Under the pieces are notes generated by a model. It was not told the origin of the DNA, made no database searches, and saw nothing but the letters and a program-made list of their open reading frames with translations. This document shows positions 7,343 to 15,046 of a stretch of DNA of 19,504 nt, one piece after another. Position numbers and translations under genes: made by a program. This DNA is from Acidobacteriota bacterium (GTDB lineage Bacteria; Acidobacteriota; Blastocatellia; Pyrinomonadales; Pyrinomonadaceae). Location of the stretch: NCBI GenBank assembly GCA_005790265.1, contig SXVE01000563.1:1-19504 (forward strand), read 5' to 3'. The first letter of the stretch is position 1. The number at the start of each line of letters is the position of its first letter.

Positions 7343-9271
7343 TTACGATGTGGAAAGTTTCGGCTTAACTTTTTTGATGTTTTTTGTGTTGCTCGGCAGC
7401 GAATCAACAATTTCTTCTTTTGGCGGCTCGCCCGTTTTATTGATTTTATTGATGATCATTTGCTGCCCGAAACTGACGACGTTGCCGAAAAACCAATACA
7501 ACAGAAGTCCGGCGGGCGCGCTCCACATTACCCAAAGCATCATCACCGGCATTAAATACGTCATCATTTTTTGTTGCATCGCCTGTTCCGGCGAAACAAC
7601 AGCCGCCTGCGGCGTGAATTTCATCGAAAGAATCATCGAACCGGCAAACGCGAATTCGAGCAAGTGATACGGATCGCCGGCGGAAAGATCCGGCAGCCAC
7701 ATAAACGAAGCCTGACGGATAGCGAGCGAAACCGTAACCGCCGTATAAAACGCAATCAACAGCGGAAACTGCAAAAGCATCGGCAGACAGCCGCCAATCG
7801 GCAGTGCGGCTTTCGTCATTCGCAGTTGTTCCATTTGCAGCTCGCGCATTCGCGGATCGTCCATCGGAATGCCTTTTTTCTGCAAATCTTTAATCTTATC
7901 CTGAATTTCCTTCATTTTCGGCGCATTGCCCGCCGCTTTTTTGAAGGATTTCGACTGCGACCATCGCAGCGGAAACAATAGGGAATAAAAAAGGAACGTA
8001 AAAATGATAATCGCGACGCCGTAGTTGTGCGTGAAATTGTTAAAGAAATTCAGCGCGTAGAGAATCGGAACGGAAAGCGGTTTGGTGATCCAGCGCAGAA
8101 TTCGATAGTTGCTGAAATTGATTAAATCTTCGATATCAATCGGTCTGCCGACGCTCGCCGTGAGCACTTTGTTGTATTCGTTGAGCGCAAAGTAATCTTT
8201 GGTTCCGGTATAAATTTTGGTCGGCGCGCCATCAGCCGTAATCGGAACGAAAGCGGTGATTAAATGACGGGTTTCGCTCGTTTTTTCGCTTCTCGTAATC
8301 CAGCTGAAAATTCCATCGTAGTAAGGCTGCGTCTGAATATCATATTTCACTGAACGATAAACGAGACCGCTCGCCGGTGTCGCCGGAATTGCCGTCATCG
8401 CAAAATAAGCGTCGCCGACGCCCGCCCAATCAACGTTTCCGCTGAGCGGCATCGTGCTTTCGGTCAAAGTGCCGTTATATTTGAAATACGAACCTTGATG
8501 ACGCTCGACCGAATCGCCGACCGAGGCGACGGCTTCGGATTCGATATGATAAAAATTGTGGTGATTAATCGCGTGATCGCCGATGCTCGCGCCGATTAAC
8601 AGTTTGGTATTCGGCACAACCTGACCGTTTCTCGACAGCTTAACGCCTAAATCCGTCAAATAACTGTCGGCGCGAAAAATAAAACTTTTAGTCGCTTCAA
8701 TGCCGGTTGATTGGTCGGTCAAAACGAAATCAATTTGTTTTTCTTCACCGGCATTAAGCGTAATATTATCTTCGTTTACCGAAATTTGATAATTTCGATT
8801 GTTCAGCAAATCATTCAGCGCCTGATCGTCGGTCGAAAGCCGAAACGGAATTTCGCGCGGATTCCTGCTCAGAGATTCCTGCGAAATAAGCTGCAACGGT
8901 TTTTGATTATTTTCGTTGGAACCATCCGCGAAAAGAGGTTTTTCTCCCTGCGGCGATTTGTCTTTCAGCAAAATCCAGCTTGTCGCCAGCGCGCCTTTTG
9001 AGTCGAGCTTCACTTCGTAAAGCGGCGACGTAATCGTAATTTGTTTGTTCGGCAGATTGTCCGTCATCTGCGCGATTGCTGGCGCGGCTTGCTGCTGTGG
9101 CGATGGGGCTTCTGGCGACGGCGTTGCGGCGGAATCAACGACAGTTGCCGTATTAGCGTTTTCCGCCGGTTTTTTCGGCGCGAAAAAATATGTCCAGCCA
9201 AACAAAACTGCCATCGAAAGAACGGCGGCAAGTAAAAAGCGTGTTTGATTTTGCTGTTTAGAATTGTCCAT
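7343..9271 (-). CDS. yidC: Membrane protein insertase YidC
   Basis: YidC inserts and folds inner-membrane proteins, alone or with SecYEG. From ATG 9271 it is 642 residues. One N-terminal membrane helix (RFLLAAVLSMAVLFGWTYFF) precedes a Pro/Ala-rich linker and a large periplasmic domain of about 300 residues (typical of Gram-negative YidC). Then comes the conserved core with helices around GVAIIIFTFLFYSLLFPL, GGCLPMLLQFPLLIAFYTAV, and LMPVMMLWVMWSAPAGLLLYWFFGN near the end, and a Lys-rich tail. The frame is open upstream to a TTG at 9325, but the sequence from ATG 9271 (MDNSKQQNQTRF) matches normal YidC starts. In the first core helix the groove arginine position of E. coli YidC reads tyrosine, with an arginine a few residues later (PLRWSQ). 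Confidence 0.97.
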   Translation of the reverse strand: MDNSKQQNQTRFLLAAVLSMAVLFGWTYFFAPKKPAENANTATVVDSAATPSPEAPSPQQQAAPAIAQMTDNLPNKQITITSPLYEVKLDSKGALATSWILLKDKSPQGEKPLFADGSNENNQKPLQLISQESLSRNPREIPFRLSTDDQALNDLLNNRNYQISVNEDNITLNAGEEKQIDFVLTDQSTGIEATKSFIFRADSYLTDLGVKLSRNGQVVPNTKLLIGASIGDHAINHHNFYHIESEAVASVGDSVERHQGSYFKYNGTLTESTMPLSGNVDWAGVGDAYFAMTAIPATPASGLVYRSVKYDIQTQPYYDGIFSWITRSEKTSETRHLITAFVPITADGAPTKIYTGTKDYFALNEYNKVLTASVGRPIDIEDLINFSNYRILRWITKPLSVPILYALNFFNNFTHNYGVAIIIFTFLFYSLLFPLRWSQSKSFKKAAGNAPKMKEIQDKIKDLQKKGIPMDDPRMRELQMEQLRMTKAALPIGGCLPMLLQFPLLIAFYTAVTVSLAIRQASFMWLPDLSAGDPYHLLEFAFAGSMILSMKFTPQAAVVSPEQAMQQKMMTYLMPVMMLWVMWSAPAGLLLYWFFGNVVSFGQQMIINKINKTGEPPKEEIVDSLPSNTKNIKKVKPKLSTS

Positions 9272-9352
9272 AAATAGTTTCTGGCTTGAGTTTTGGCGAT
9301 TAAAAGTTGAGAAAAACGTTTTCAAAACTTTATAAAGTCAGACTTCGAGCCG

Positions 9353-9562
9353 TTACTTAACCGGGTCAAATCCGCCTTTGCAAAACGGCTGACACCTCAA
9401 GATACGTTTTGCCGCCAGCCAAATTCCGCGCACGACACCGTATTTCTGCACCGCATCCGAAGCATACTGGGAACACGACGGCGTGAACCGACACGCAGGC
9501 GGCAAAAAAGGCGAAAAAAACGTCTTGTAAAGTCTCAAAAAATCTAAAACCAAATACTTCAT
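9353..9562 (-). CDS. yidD: Membrane protein insertion efficiency factor YidD
   Basis: This small (69-residue) membrane-associated protein assists YidC-dependent insertion. An amphipathic N-terminus precedes the family motif CRFTPSCSQYA at 24-34 and the C-terminal CQPFCKGGFDPV. Length and motifs are fully typical. Its ATG overlaps the rnpA stop in an ATGA junction (9559-9562), which points to translational coupling. yidC follows 81 nt downstream if it starts at 9271. Confidence 0.97.
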   Translation of the reverse strand: MKYLVLDFLRLYKTFFSPFLPPACRFTPSCSQYASDAVQKYGVVRGIWLAAKRILRCQPFCKGGFDPVK

Positions 9563-10113
9563 TGCACTTTACTATTAGACGTATTTTCGCCTTTCTGCGA
9601 TTCAAATATTTTAACTTTCTTGATTATTTCTCGAAATTCAGCAAGCGATTCAGCTAATTTAACGCGCAAAAGACTGCGGCGCGCATTTACAACCCAGTCG
9701 AATTTTGTCGTCAAAGCGGAAAATTCCGCTTTGTTTAAACGAAAAGATTCACGAAGCAACCGCTTCGCACGATTGCGGTCGTGCGCTTTGTTGCTCATCT
9801 TTTTGGAAGCCGTCACGCCGAAGCGATGCGCCGAAGTTTGCGACGGAGCAATAAAAACCGTCATCAAACGTCCTTCAAAACGTCTTCCTGCATTGTAAAC
9901 GCGTTTAAATTCAGCCGGTTTTCTCAACCGCTCCGATTTCGGAAGTCGAAAATTTAATAATGGTGAACCGTTAATCTCTTGCGTCCTTTGGCGCGGCGGC
10001 GTTTCAATACCGCGCGTCCGTTCTTGGTCGCCATGCGCGCCCGAAAGCCGTGTTTCTTGGCACGGCGACGATTGTTTGGTTGATAAGTTCTTTTTGGCAT
10101 AATTACTGTTCAT
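9559..10113 (-). CDS. rnpA: RNase P protein component, with a frame extending through all of rpmH
   Basis: RnpA is the protein subunit of RNase P, which matures the 5' end of tRNAs. The conserved core begins at residue 57 of the long frame with LPKSERLRKPAEFKRVY and includes the RNR signature in HDRNRAKRLLRESFR (about 111-125). The core starts only 9 nt after the rpmH stop. The frame has no ATG, GTG or TTG between the core and ATG 10113. That ATG lies upstream of rpmH, which gives a 184-residue protein with a 56-residue extension encoded in a shifted frame of rpmH. The alternative is a TTG at 9925-9927 (122 residues). It would give a normal RnpA length, but it discards the family-conserved LPKSERL and has GGAG only 3 nt away. 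The core identity is certain; the start is open. The gene couples to yidD by a 4-bp overlap. Confidence 0.93.
   Translation of the reverse strand: MNSNYAKKNLSTKQSSPCQETRLSGAHGDQERTRGIETPPRQRTQEINGSPLLNFRLPKSERLRKPAEFKRVYNAGRRFEGRLMTVFIAPSQTSAHRFGVTASKKMSNKAHDRNRAKRLLRESFRLNKAEFSALTTKFDWVVNARRSLLRVKLAESLAEFREIIKKVKIFESQKGENTSNSKVQ
9954..10100 (-). CDS. rpmH: 50S ribosomal protein L34
   Basis: A 48-residue frame reads MPKRTYQPNNRRRAKKHGF and ends RRRAKGRKRLTVHHY, the unmistakable L34 sequence, rich in Arg and Lys. L34 is part of the large ribosomal subunit. The gene lies entirely within the longer rnpA frame, on the same strand and shifted by one base. The Shine-Dalgarno GAGGAG (10114-10119) is 13 nt from this ATG, which is rather long. 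The same element touches the upstream rnpA ATG at 10113. It is the first gene of the minus-strand cluster. Confidence 0.97.
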   Translation of the reverse strand: MPKRTYQPNNRRRAKKHGFRARMATKNGRAVLKRRRAKGRKRLTVHHY

Positions 10114-10119
10114 CTCCTC
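10114..10119 (-). promoter_or_regulatory. Shared Shine-Dalgarno element for rnpA/rpmH
   Basis: GAGGAG is read on the minus strand. It abuts the rnpA ATG (10113) with no spacer and lies 13 nt before the rpmH ATG (10100). No other Shine-Dalgarno-like sequence lies in the short leader, so both starts, if used, must share it. Confidence 0.6.
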
Positions 10120-10138
10120 ACGTAAAGTGAAAACTTAA

Positions 10139-10167
10139 AGTTTATGCATAATTGCCGTTGATGTCAA
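10139..10167 (-). promoter_or_regulatory. Promoter of the rpmH-rnpA-yidD-yidC-jag-mnmE cluster
   Basis: On the minus strand a perfect -35 TTGACA (10162-10167) is followed after exactly 17 bp by TAAACT (10139-10144) as the -10. Transcription would start near 10132, leaving a short leader with the Shine-Dalgarno element about 12-18 nt in. The position and spacing fit a housekeeping sigma promoter. Confidence 0.7.
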
Positions 10168-10261
10168 AACTAGTCGGAAAAGTTTAAGAAAATCTGAATC
10201 TTTCGTTTTACTTATGCGGAAAATCATAATTCGGCAGGCATTTTATTTCCAAAAAATTGTT

Positions 10262-10864
10262 TTAATTTTCAAAAACAACGCGCCGTCCGATTATTTGACA
10301 TTTTCCGCCGACAATTTTTCTCAATGCTTCGACGTACAGCGTGTGTTCGTGTTCCAAAATTTTCGCCGAAAGCGTCGCACTCGTGTCTTCGTTCGTTACT
10401 TCAACTGATTTTTGCAGAATAATGGCGCCGTGATCGAGATGTTCGTCAACGAAATGAACGGTGCAGCCGGAAATCCTGACGCCGTAATCAATCGCTTGAC
10501 GCTGCGCGTCTAATCCGGGAAAACTCGGCAACAGACTCGGATGAATATTAATGATTTTTTCCGGAAAAGCGCGCACAAAATCTTTCGATAAAAGCCGCAT
10601 ATAACCGGCGAGACAAACAAGTTCAACGCCGCGTTTTTCAAGTTCATTGACGATTTCCGCATCGTGTTCTTCACGCGTCCGATTTTTTCGCGCAACAACA
10701 ATCGTCTCAATTCCGCGCTCGCTTGCTTTTTCCAACCCGAGCGCATTCTTTTTGTCGCTAATCACAACAGAAACTTCCGCATCGGGAATTCGTTGATCTC
10801 TAACAGCTTCAATAATTGCTGTCATATTCGAGCCGCGCCCGGAAATTAAAATGCCGATTTTCAT
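10262..10864 (-). CDS. purN: Phosphoribosylglycinamide formyltransferase (10-formyltetrahydrofolate-dependent)
   Basis: PurN transfers a formyl group from 10-formyl-THF to glycinamide ribonucleotide, the third step of de novo purine synthesis. The 200 residues match the family. The phosphate-binding N-terminus (ISGRGSNM) and the catalytic triad are in place: N106 and H108 in NIHPSLLPSFPG, and D144 in DEHLDHGAII. The numbering is the same as in the E. coli enzyme. Its ATG overlaps the purM TGA by 4 bp (ATGA, 10861-10864), so the two are translationally coupled. No clear terminator follows; transcription could run on toward rpmH. Confidence 0.97.
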   Translation of the reverse strand: MKIGILISGRGSNMTAIIEAVRDQRIPDAEVSVVISDKKNALGLEKASERGIETIVVARKNRTREEHDAEIVNELEKRGVELVCLAGYMRLLSKDFVRAFPEKIINIHPSLLPSFPGLDAQRQAIDYGVRISGCTVHFVDEHLDHGAIILQKSVEVTNEDTSATLSAKILEHEHTLYVEALRKIVGGKCQIIGRRVVFEN

Positions 10865-11883
10865 TTAATTTTCACTTCGCAACTTCCTTCGGTAACGCGC
10901 CCGATTCTAAAACTCGCGCCCAAGTTTTCCTGCAAAAACTCTTGGTCATTTTCAGCGCAAATTACGATCATTCCGATTCCCATATTAAATGTGCGAAACA
11001 TTTCCGCGTCCGTGACATTTCCGAGTTTTTGCATTGCGCCGAAAACGGGAAGTTCCGTCCACGTTCCGCGTTCGATTTCGACCGCGACGTTTTTCGGCAG
11101 AATGCGCGGAATATTTTCGAGAAAACCGCCGCCGGTGATGTGCGCTAAACCTTTTATTTTTCCCGAATCAAGCAGATTTTCCAGCGGCTTTAGATAACTC
11201 GTATGTTTTTCAAGCAAAGTTTCGCCGACGGTTGCGCTTAATTCTTCAAGGTATGAATCAACTTTTAAGCCGCCGATTTCAAAAAACAATTTTCTGGCGA
11301 GTGAGTAACCGTTTGTCTGTAAACCATTGGAAGGCAAACCCAAAACGACATCGCCAGCCGCGATGTTTTTGCCGTCAATCACTTTTGCTCGATCAACGAC
11401 GCCGACGATAAAACCGGCTAAATCGTATTCGCCGTCTTTGTAAAAACCGGGCATTTCCGCCGTTTCGCCGCCGAGTAAAACGCACGAATTCTCCCGGCAC
11501 GCGATGGAAATTCCTTCGATTACCGAAGTTGTTACTTCCGGCGACAGCTTTCCGGTCGCAAAATAATCGAGAAAAAACAGCGGTTTTGCGCCCTGCACCA
11601 AAATGTCGTTGACGCAGTGATTAACCAAATCCTGACCGATTGTGTCGTGAATTCCGGTGTCGAAAGCGATTTTTAGTTTTGTCCCGACGCCGTCCGCCGA
11701 AGCGACGAGAATCGGCTCGCGCATTTCCGGGAACATCGCGGAAAACATTCCGCCGAAACTGCCGATTTCCGTGAGCGTTTGGTCGTTAAACGTTGATTTG
11801 GCGTAACTTTTGATTTTTTCGAGCGCAATATTCGCGTTATCAATCGAGACGCCCGCGTCCGAGTATGAAATTGATTTCGACAT
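10861..11883 (-). CDS. purM: Phosphoribosylformylglycinamidine cyclo-ligase (AIR synthetase)
   Basis: PurM closes the imidazole ring with ATP to make 5-aminoimidazole ribonucleotide, the fifth step of purine synthesis. The 340 residues match the usual length. Recognisable segments in order are the start SYSDAGVSIDNAN, the ATP-site stretch ASADGVGTKLKIA, the strand HCVNDILVQGAKPLFFLDYF, GGETAEMPGFY, and the C-terminal domain with HITGGGFLENIPRILP and FNMGIGM. It is the first gene of a two-gene purM-purN unit on the minus strand. The ATG start matches the family N-terminus. Confidence 0.97.
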   Translation of the reverse strand: MSKSISYSDAGVSIDNANIALEKIKSYAKSTFNDQTLTEIGSFGGMFSAMFPEMREPILVASADGVGTKLKIAFDTGIHDTIGQDLVNHCVNDILVQGAKPLFFLDYFATGKLSPEVTTSVIEGISIACRENSCVLLGGETAEMPGFYKDGEYDLAGFIVGVVDRAKVIDGKNIAAGDVVLGLPSNGLQTNGYSLARKLFFEIGGLKVDSYLEELSATVGETLLEKHTSYLKPLENLLDSGKIKGLAHITGGGFLENIPRILPKNVAVEIERGTWTELPVFGAMQKLGNVTDAEMFRTFNMGIGMIVICAENDQEFLQENLGASFRIGRVTEGSCEVKIK

Positions 11884-11902
11884 AATTTTTTGAATATTTG
11901 GA

Positions 11903-11908
11903 ATTATA
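11903..11908 (-). promoter_or_regulatory. Possible -10 element of the purM-purN unit
   Basis: TATAAT is read on the minus strand, 20 bp before the purM ATG. No good -35 lies at the normal distance (TGGCTT at a 17-bp spacing), so this is a tentative call. Confidence 0.35.
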
Positions 11909-12045
11909 AACGGCGAATAAAATTTAAGCCACGAAGAAAATTGAATTTTTCTCGCCGGTTATTTCGGCAGCCGCGATCAATATAATAATTTTTAATAGCG
12001 GAGTGCCGTCAGCCTTGTTTTTCGGTTCGTCGGCGAACATTATGA

Positions 12046-12074
12046 TTGACTTACTTTGGCGACCCGTTTAGCAT
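12046..12074 (+). promoter_or_regulatory. Possible promoter for the small unknown gene at 12092
   Basis: TTGACT (12046-12051) and TAGCAT (12069-12074) are separated by 17 bp, a fair match to the sigma-70 consensus. The predicted start point would lie close to or within the Shine-Dalgarno TTGGAG (12079-12084), leaving a very short leader, which weakens the call. Confidence 0.35.
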
Positions 12075-12091
12075 TTCGTTGGAGAAATTTT

Positions 12092-12475
12092 ATGAGTTTT
12101 ACATTATTGGATTTAGGCGCCGAAAATTTTGAGTTCGGTGCAAACGTCTGGAATTGGCGCACGACACTGGAAATCATCAAAAGTTTCGATGTTTTGAGCG
12201 ACGGAAAGCTGCGGCAAATGGAATATAATGCGACCGGCGTAAAAATCGAAAAAGAGGAAGCGCACTTGATCGGCGAAAAAATTCAGAGCGAAATACTGCC
12301 GAAATTAGCGCCGGATAAACGCATTTTTTCCGATTTGAGCGTTACCGATGCGCCGGATGACGGCACATTATATAAAGATGAAGACGAACAATGGAGAAAT
12401 TACAGCGCGACGCACGATTGGCTGAAAGATTTTTCGGATTTTTGTTTGAAATCAAAAGGTTTTCAAGTTTTTTGA
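12092..12475 (+). CDS. Hypothetical protein of 127 residues
   Basis: The start ATG has TTGGAG 7 nt upstream, which favours it over the TTG at 12056 in the same frame. The product is small, acidic and soluble, with no signal peptide or membrane helix. It begins MSFTLLDLGAENFEFGANVW and ends WLKDFSDFCLKSKGFQVF, with a Trp-containing N-terminal part, a helical EEAHLIGEKIQSEILPKL segment and an acidic DAPDDG/KDEDEQW stretch. I do not recognise the family. The compact acidic shape and GF-containing end remind me weakly of immunity-type proteins, but nothing nearby supports that. The gene ends just before an inverted repeat. Confidence 0.75.
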   Translation: MSFTLLDLGAENFEFGANVWNWRTTLEIIKSFDVLSDGKLRQMEYNATGVKIEKEEAHLIGEKIQSEILPKLAPDKRIFSDLSVTDAPDDGTLYKDEDEQWRNYSATHDWLKDFSDFCLKSKGFQVF

Positions 12476-12557
12476 TTCAAGATTCAGAATTTAATATTCA
12501 AAATTCGAGAGAATAAAACAGATTTTCAATTTTGAATTCTAAATCTCGAATCTTGAA
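12476..12557. repeat. AT-rich inverted repeat between the unknown gene and the DUF445 gene
   Basis: Two 30-nt arms (12476-12505 and 12528-12557) are imperfect reverse complements, with 25 of 30 positions matching. They are exact over the outer 10 (TTCAAGATTC with GAATCTTGAA) and inner 10 (ATTCAAAATT with AATTTTGAAT) positions, around a 22-nt loop. It fills nearly the whole intergenic gap and shares its words with the repeat at 6764-6827. It may act as a weak terminator or be a REP-like element; there is no GC-rich stem. Confidence 0.65.
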
Positions 12558-12566
12558 CTCTAGTTT

Positions 12567-14168
12567 ATGGATTTTTCAAGTTTTTTCGGAAGCATCTGGG
12601 TTCAGATCGCATCGTTGATTCTTTTTGCAACCATCCACGGTTATTTGGGCGCTTGGCTTGCCGTCAGAATGCTTTTTCGACCGCGCAATCCGGTTAAAAT
12701 TCTCGGTTTGACGATTTTTCCGCAGGGAATGATTCCGCGCCACCGAACGCGGCTCGCCGAAGCAATCGGCAAAGCCGTCGGCGAAGAACTAGTTTCGCAG
12801 GAAACGATTACGGACGAACTTTTTGAAAAAGATTTTCTGCGCCGCAAAGTGCAGGGAATCATTGATTCTTACACCGAGGAAATTCTGCTGACTAATTATC
12901 CGTCGCTGATCGAAGCGCTGCCAGCCGGAGTGCGAGCGCCGATCTTGGACGCGATTTCTTCGCTTCAACTGAAAGTCGCGGAATACGTCGAGACCGTTTT
13001 GCAAAGCGAGGAAACTTTGCAGACGATTCACTCATTTGTCGAGCGGCGCGTTGATGAGGTTTTATCAAAACGCGTGTCCCAAGTCGTTGACGAAGAAACA
13101 TTTAACAAAATTCTCGGCTTTCTCGAAACGCAAATTCGCGGCGCGCTGCGCGAGCCGGTTTTCATCGCCAAAATCAATGATTTTATCAATGGTCGAATTG
13201 ATGAATTAACAAATACGCCGACGCCGCTCAGTGAAATTTTCAACGGCGATGCAGTTGCGCTGTTAAAAGAAAAAGCCGCCGGACAAATCAAACCGATCAC
13301 GCATCAGCTCGCGCAAATCGCGACGGCTGAACGAACGCGCAATCAAATCTCCACGCTGATTAAACGCGAAGTTCACAGCTATTACGAACAATTGCCGTTT
13401 TTCAAAAAAATGTTCGTCTCGCGCGACAATCTTTTGAAAGAAGTTGATGATTTGGTTAATGAAAAAGTGCCCAAACGCATTGAAGAAACGCTGCGCGGCG
13501 ATTTTTTTGCCGAAGAAGCCGGAAAATTTATCAATACTTCGATTGATAACGCGCTCGCCCGCCCGATTCCCGACATTATCGGCGCGATTGCACCCGAACA
13601 GCTCGAAAAAATAAAAAAACAAATTTCCAAAAGCGTTTTGTCAATTTTGCAGGGCGAACAGATGCAAAAGTCGGTTTCGGCTTATCTGACCGACACTCTG
13701 CAAAAGATGCGACCGCACAGCATTGACGCGATTTTGCAAACGCTTCATCCGGAATCCGAAGAAAAGCTCAAAAAAATGCTTTCCAAAGGTTTGCTGCAAA
13801 TTCTCTCGCGCAGCGAAACTTCAAACATCGTTAATGCAGTTTTATCGCGCCAGATTGAGCGAATAATTTCGACTCCGATTGGAAAATTATCCGATCATAT
13901 TTCCGAAGACAAAGCGCGCGAAGCCGGAAAAGCATTGACCGAAACGATCATTTCCGCCGCGCGCGAAAAACTTCCGCAGGCGATTAAAGAATTCGACATC
14001 GGAACCGTTGTGCGCGAAAAAATCAACAATTACCCGGTCGAAAAACTGGAAAATCTCGTTTTATCAATTGCCAAAGAACATCTGCGCACGATTGAAATTT
14101 TCGGCGCGATTTTCGGTTTGTTAATCGGCATTGCGCAGGCGATTCAGTTCTATTTTTTCACGCGTTAA
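12567..14168 (+). CDS. DUF445 family membrane protein
   Basis: This 533-residue protein has an N-terminal membrane helix (about 9-32) leading into the family signature HGYLGAWLAVRMLFRPRNPV and then FPQGMIPRHRTRLAEAIGKAVG. A long, mostly helical middle of repeated amphipathic segments (about 70-500) follows, then a C-terminal membrane helix (about 510-531). This is the layout of DUF445 proteins (YheB-like in Bacillus), whose biochemical function is not established. Both ends would be in the membrane, with the helical body on one side. The start ATG has no clear Shine-Dalgarno sequence and lies 10 nt after an inverted repeat. It may be co-transcribed with the small gene before it. Confidence 0.9.
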   Translation: MDFSSFFGSIWVQIASLILFATIHGYLGAWLAVRMLFRPRNPVKILGLTIFPQGMIPRHRTRLAEAIGKAVGEELVSQETITDELFEKDFLRRKVQGIIDSYTEEILLTNYPSLIEALPAGVRAPILDAISSLQLKVAEYVETVLQSEETLQTIHSFVERRVDEVLSKRVSQVVDEETFNKILGFLETQIRGALREPVFIAKINDFINGRIDELTNTPTPLSEIFNGDAVALLKEKAAGQIKPITHQLAQIATAERTRNQISTLIKREVHSYYEQLPFFKKMFVSRDNLLKEVDDLVNEKVPKRIEETLRGDFFAEEAGKFINTSIDNALARPIPDIIGAIAPEQLEKIKKQISKSVLSILQGEQMQKSVSAYLTDTLQKMRPHSIDAILQTLHPESEEKLKKMLSKGLLQILSRSETSNIVNAVLSRQIERIISTPIGKLSDHISEDKAREAGKALTETIISAAREKLPQAIKEFDIGTVVREKINNYPVEKLENLVLSIAKEHLRTIEIFGAIFGLLIGIAQAIQFYFFTR

Positions 14169-14287
14169 AAATCCAAACTTAAATTCAAAGTTTTGATGTA
14201 GAAAATCTTTGCAGACAAAAACTTGAAACCTGCTCGAAAAATTTATCGTTTCCTTTTCGATTATTTGAAATCATACGGAGTCAATAA

Positions 14288-14986
14288 ATGAAAAAAGTTG
14301 GTTTATTAATTTTTATCGCGGCATTATCAATCGGCGTCGTTTTCGGAAATGTTTTTTCAATCGGAAAAATACCCGGCAAGATTTTTAACTTTTCCGTTAA
14401 TCGCGGAATCAAAGGTTCGGGCAACACTTTGCGCGAGAAACGCTCTGTCAGCGATTTTAACGGCGTTGATGTTGGAGGAATCTTTCAAGTCGAAATAACG
14501 GCGCAGAAAGACTTCAGCGTCGAAATAGAGGCGGATGACAATCTTCTGCCGCTGATTAAAACCGAGGTTCGCGGCGGAGTGTTAAAACTGGAAACTGCAA
14601 ATCGCATTTCATCAAAAAAGAGTATTAAAGTGCGCATTTCCGCGCCGAACATTGAAAGTCTGGAAGTTTCCGGCGCTTCAAACGTATCGCTCGCCGATGC
14701 CAAAAACGAGAATTTACAGATTGATGCGAGCGGCGCTTCAAAAGTTTTTTTAACCGGCGAAACGTCGAACTTGATCGCCGACATCAGCGGCGCCAGCCAA
14801 GTTGACGCGGAAAATTTGAAAAGCCAAAAAGTTATCGTTGACGCGAGCGGCGCAAGCAGCATTAACGTTTTTGCCGTCAGCGAATTGAGCGGCGAGGCTT
14901 CGGGCGCAAGCAAAATCGTTTACAGCGGAAATCCGCAGGAATTGAGCAAAAGCACTTCCGGTGCAGGCTCGATCAAACAAAAATAA
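14288..14986 (+). CDS. DUF2807 (head GIN domain) putative adhesin-like exported protein
   Basis: This 232-residue protein has an N-terminal signal-like segment (MKKVGLLIFIAALSIGVVFG). The domain begins near residue 48 (LREKRSVSDFNGVDVGGIFQVEI), as in DUF2807 proteins. The rest folds into beta-helix rungs, each marked by an SGAS motif: at 128, 148, 167, 187 and 205, with an SGAG at 224, so one rung about every 19-20 residues. The family is exported, and its function is mostly unknown. CGGAG lies 7 nt before the ATG. A hairpin terminator follows, shared with the convergent NuiA-like gene. Confidence 0.9.
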   Translation: MKKVGLLIFIAALSIGVVFGNVFSIGKIPGKIFNFSVNRGIKGSGNTLREKRSVSDFNGVDVGGIFQVEITAQKDFSVEIEADDNLLPLIKTEVRGGVLKLETANRISSKKSIKVRISAPNIESLEVSGASNVSLADAKNENLQIDASGASKVFLTGETSNLIADISGASQVDAENLKSQKVIVDASGASSINVFAVSELSGEASGASKIVYSGNPQELSKSTSGAGSIKQK

Positions 14987-15012
14987 ATTTTTTGGTAAAT
15001 TTGTATTCAAAG

Positions 15013-15046
15013 AAAAGCGAAGATTTTAACAATTTTCGCTTTTTTT
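15013..15046. terminator. Bidirectional terminator between the DUF2807 and NuiA-like genes
   Basis: A 13-bp stem (15013-15025 with 15031-15043) with one G-T pair encloses the loop TTAAC. It contains AAAAGCGAA/TTCGCTTTT and runs into a T-stretch up to 15046 on the plus strand. It lies 27 nt after the DUF2807 stop and directly abuts the stop of the minus-strand NuiA-like gene at 15045. Confidence 0.8.

Noticed and set aside
9272..9325. TTG-initiated 18-residue extension of YidC
   Set aside because: The extension is not like YidC N-termini, while ATG 9271 gives the expected start just before the first membrane helix.
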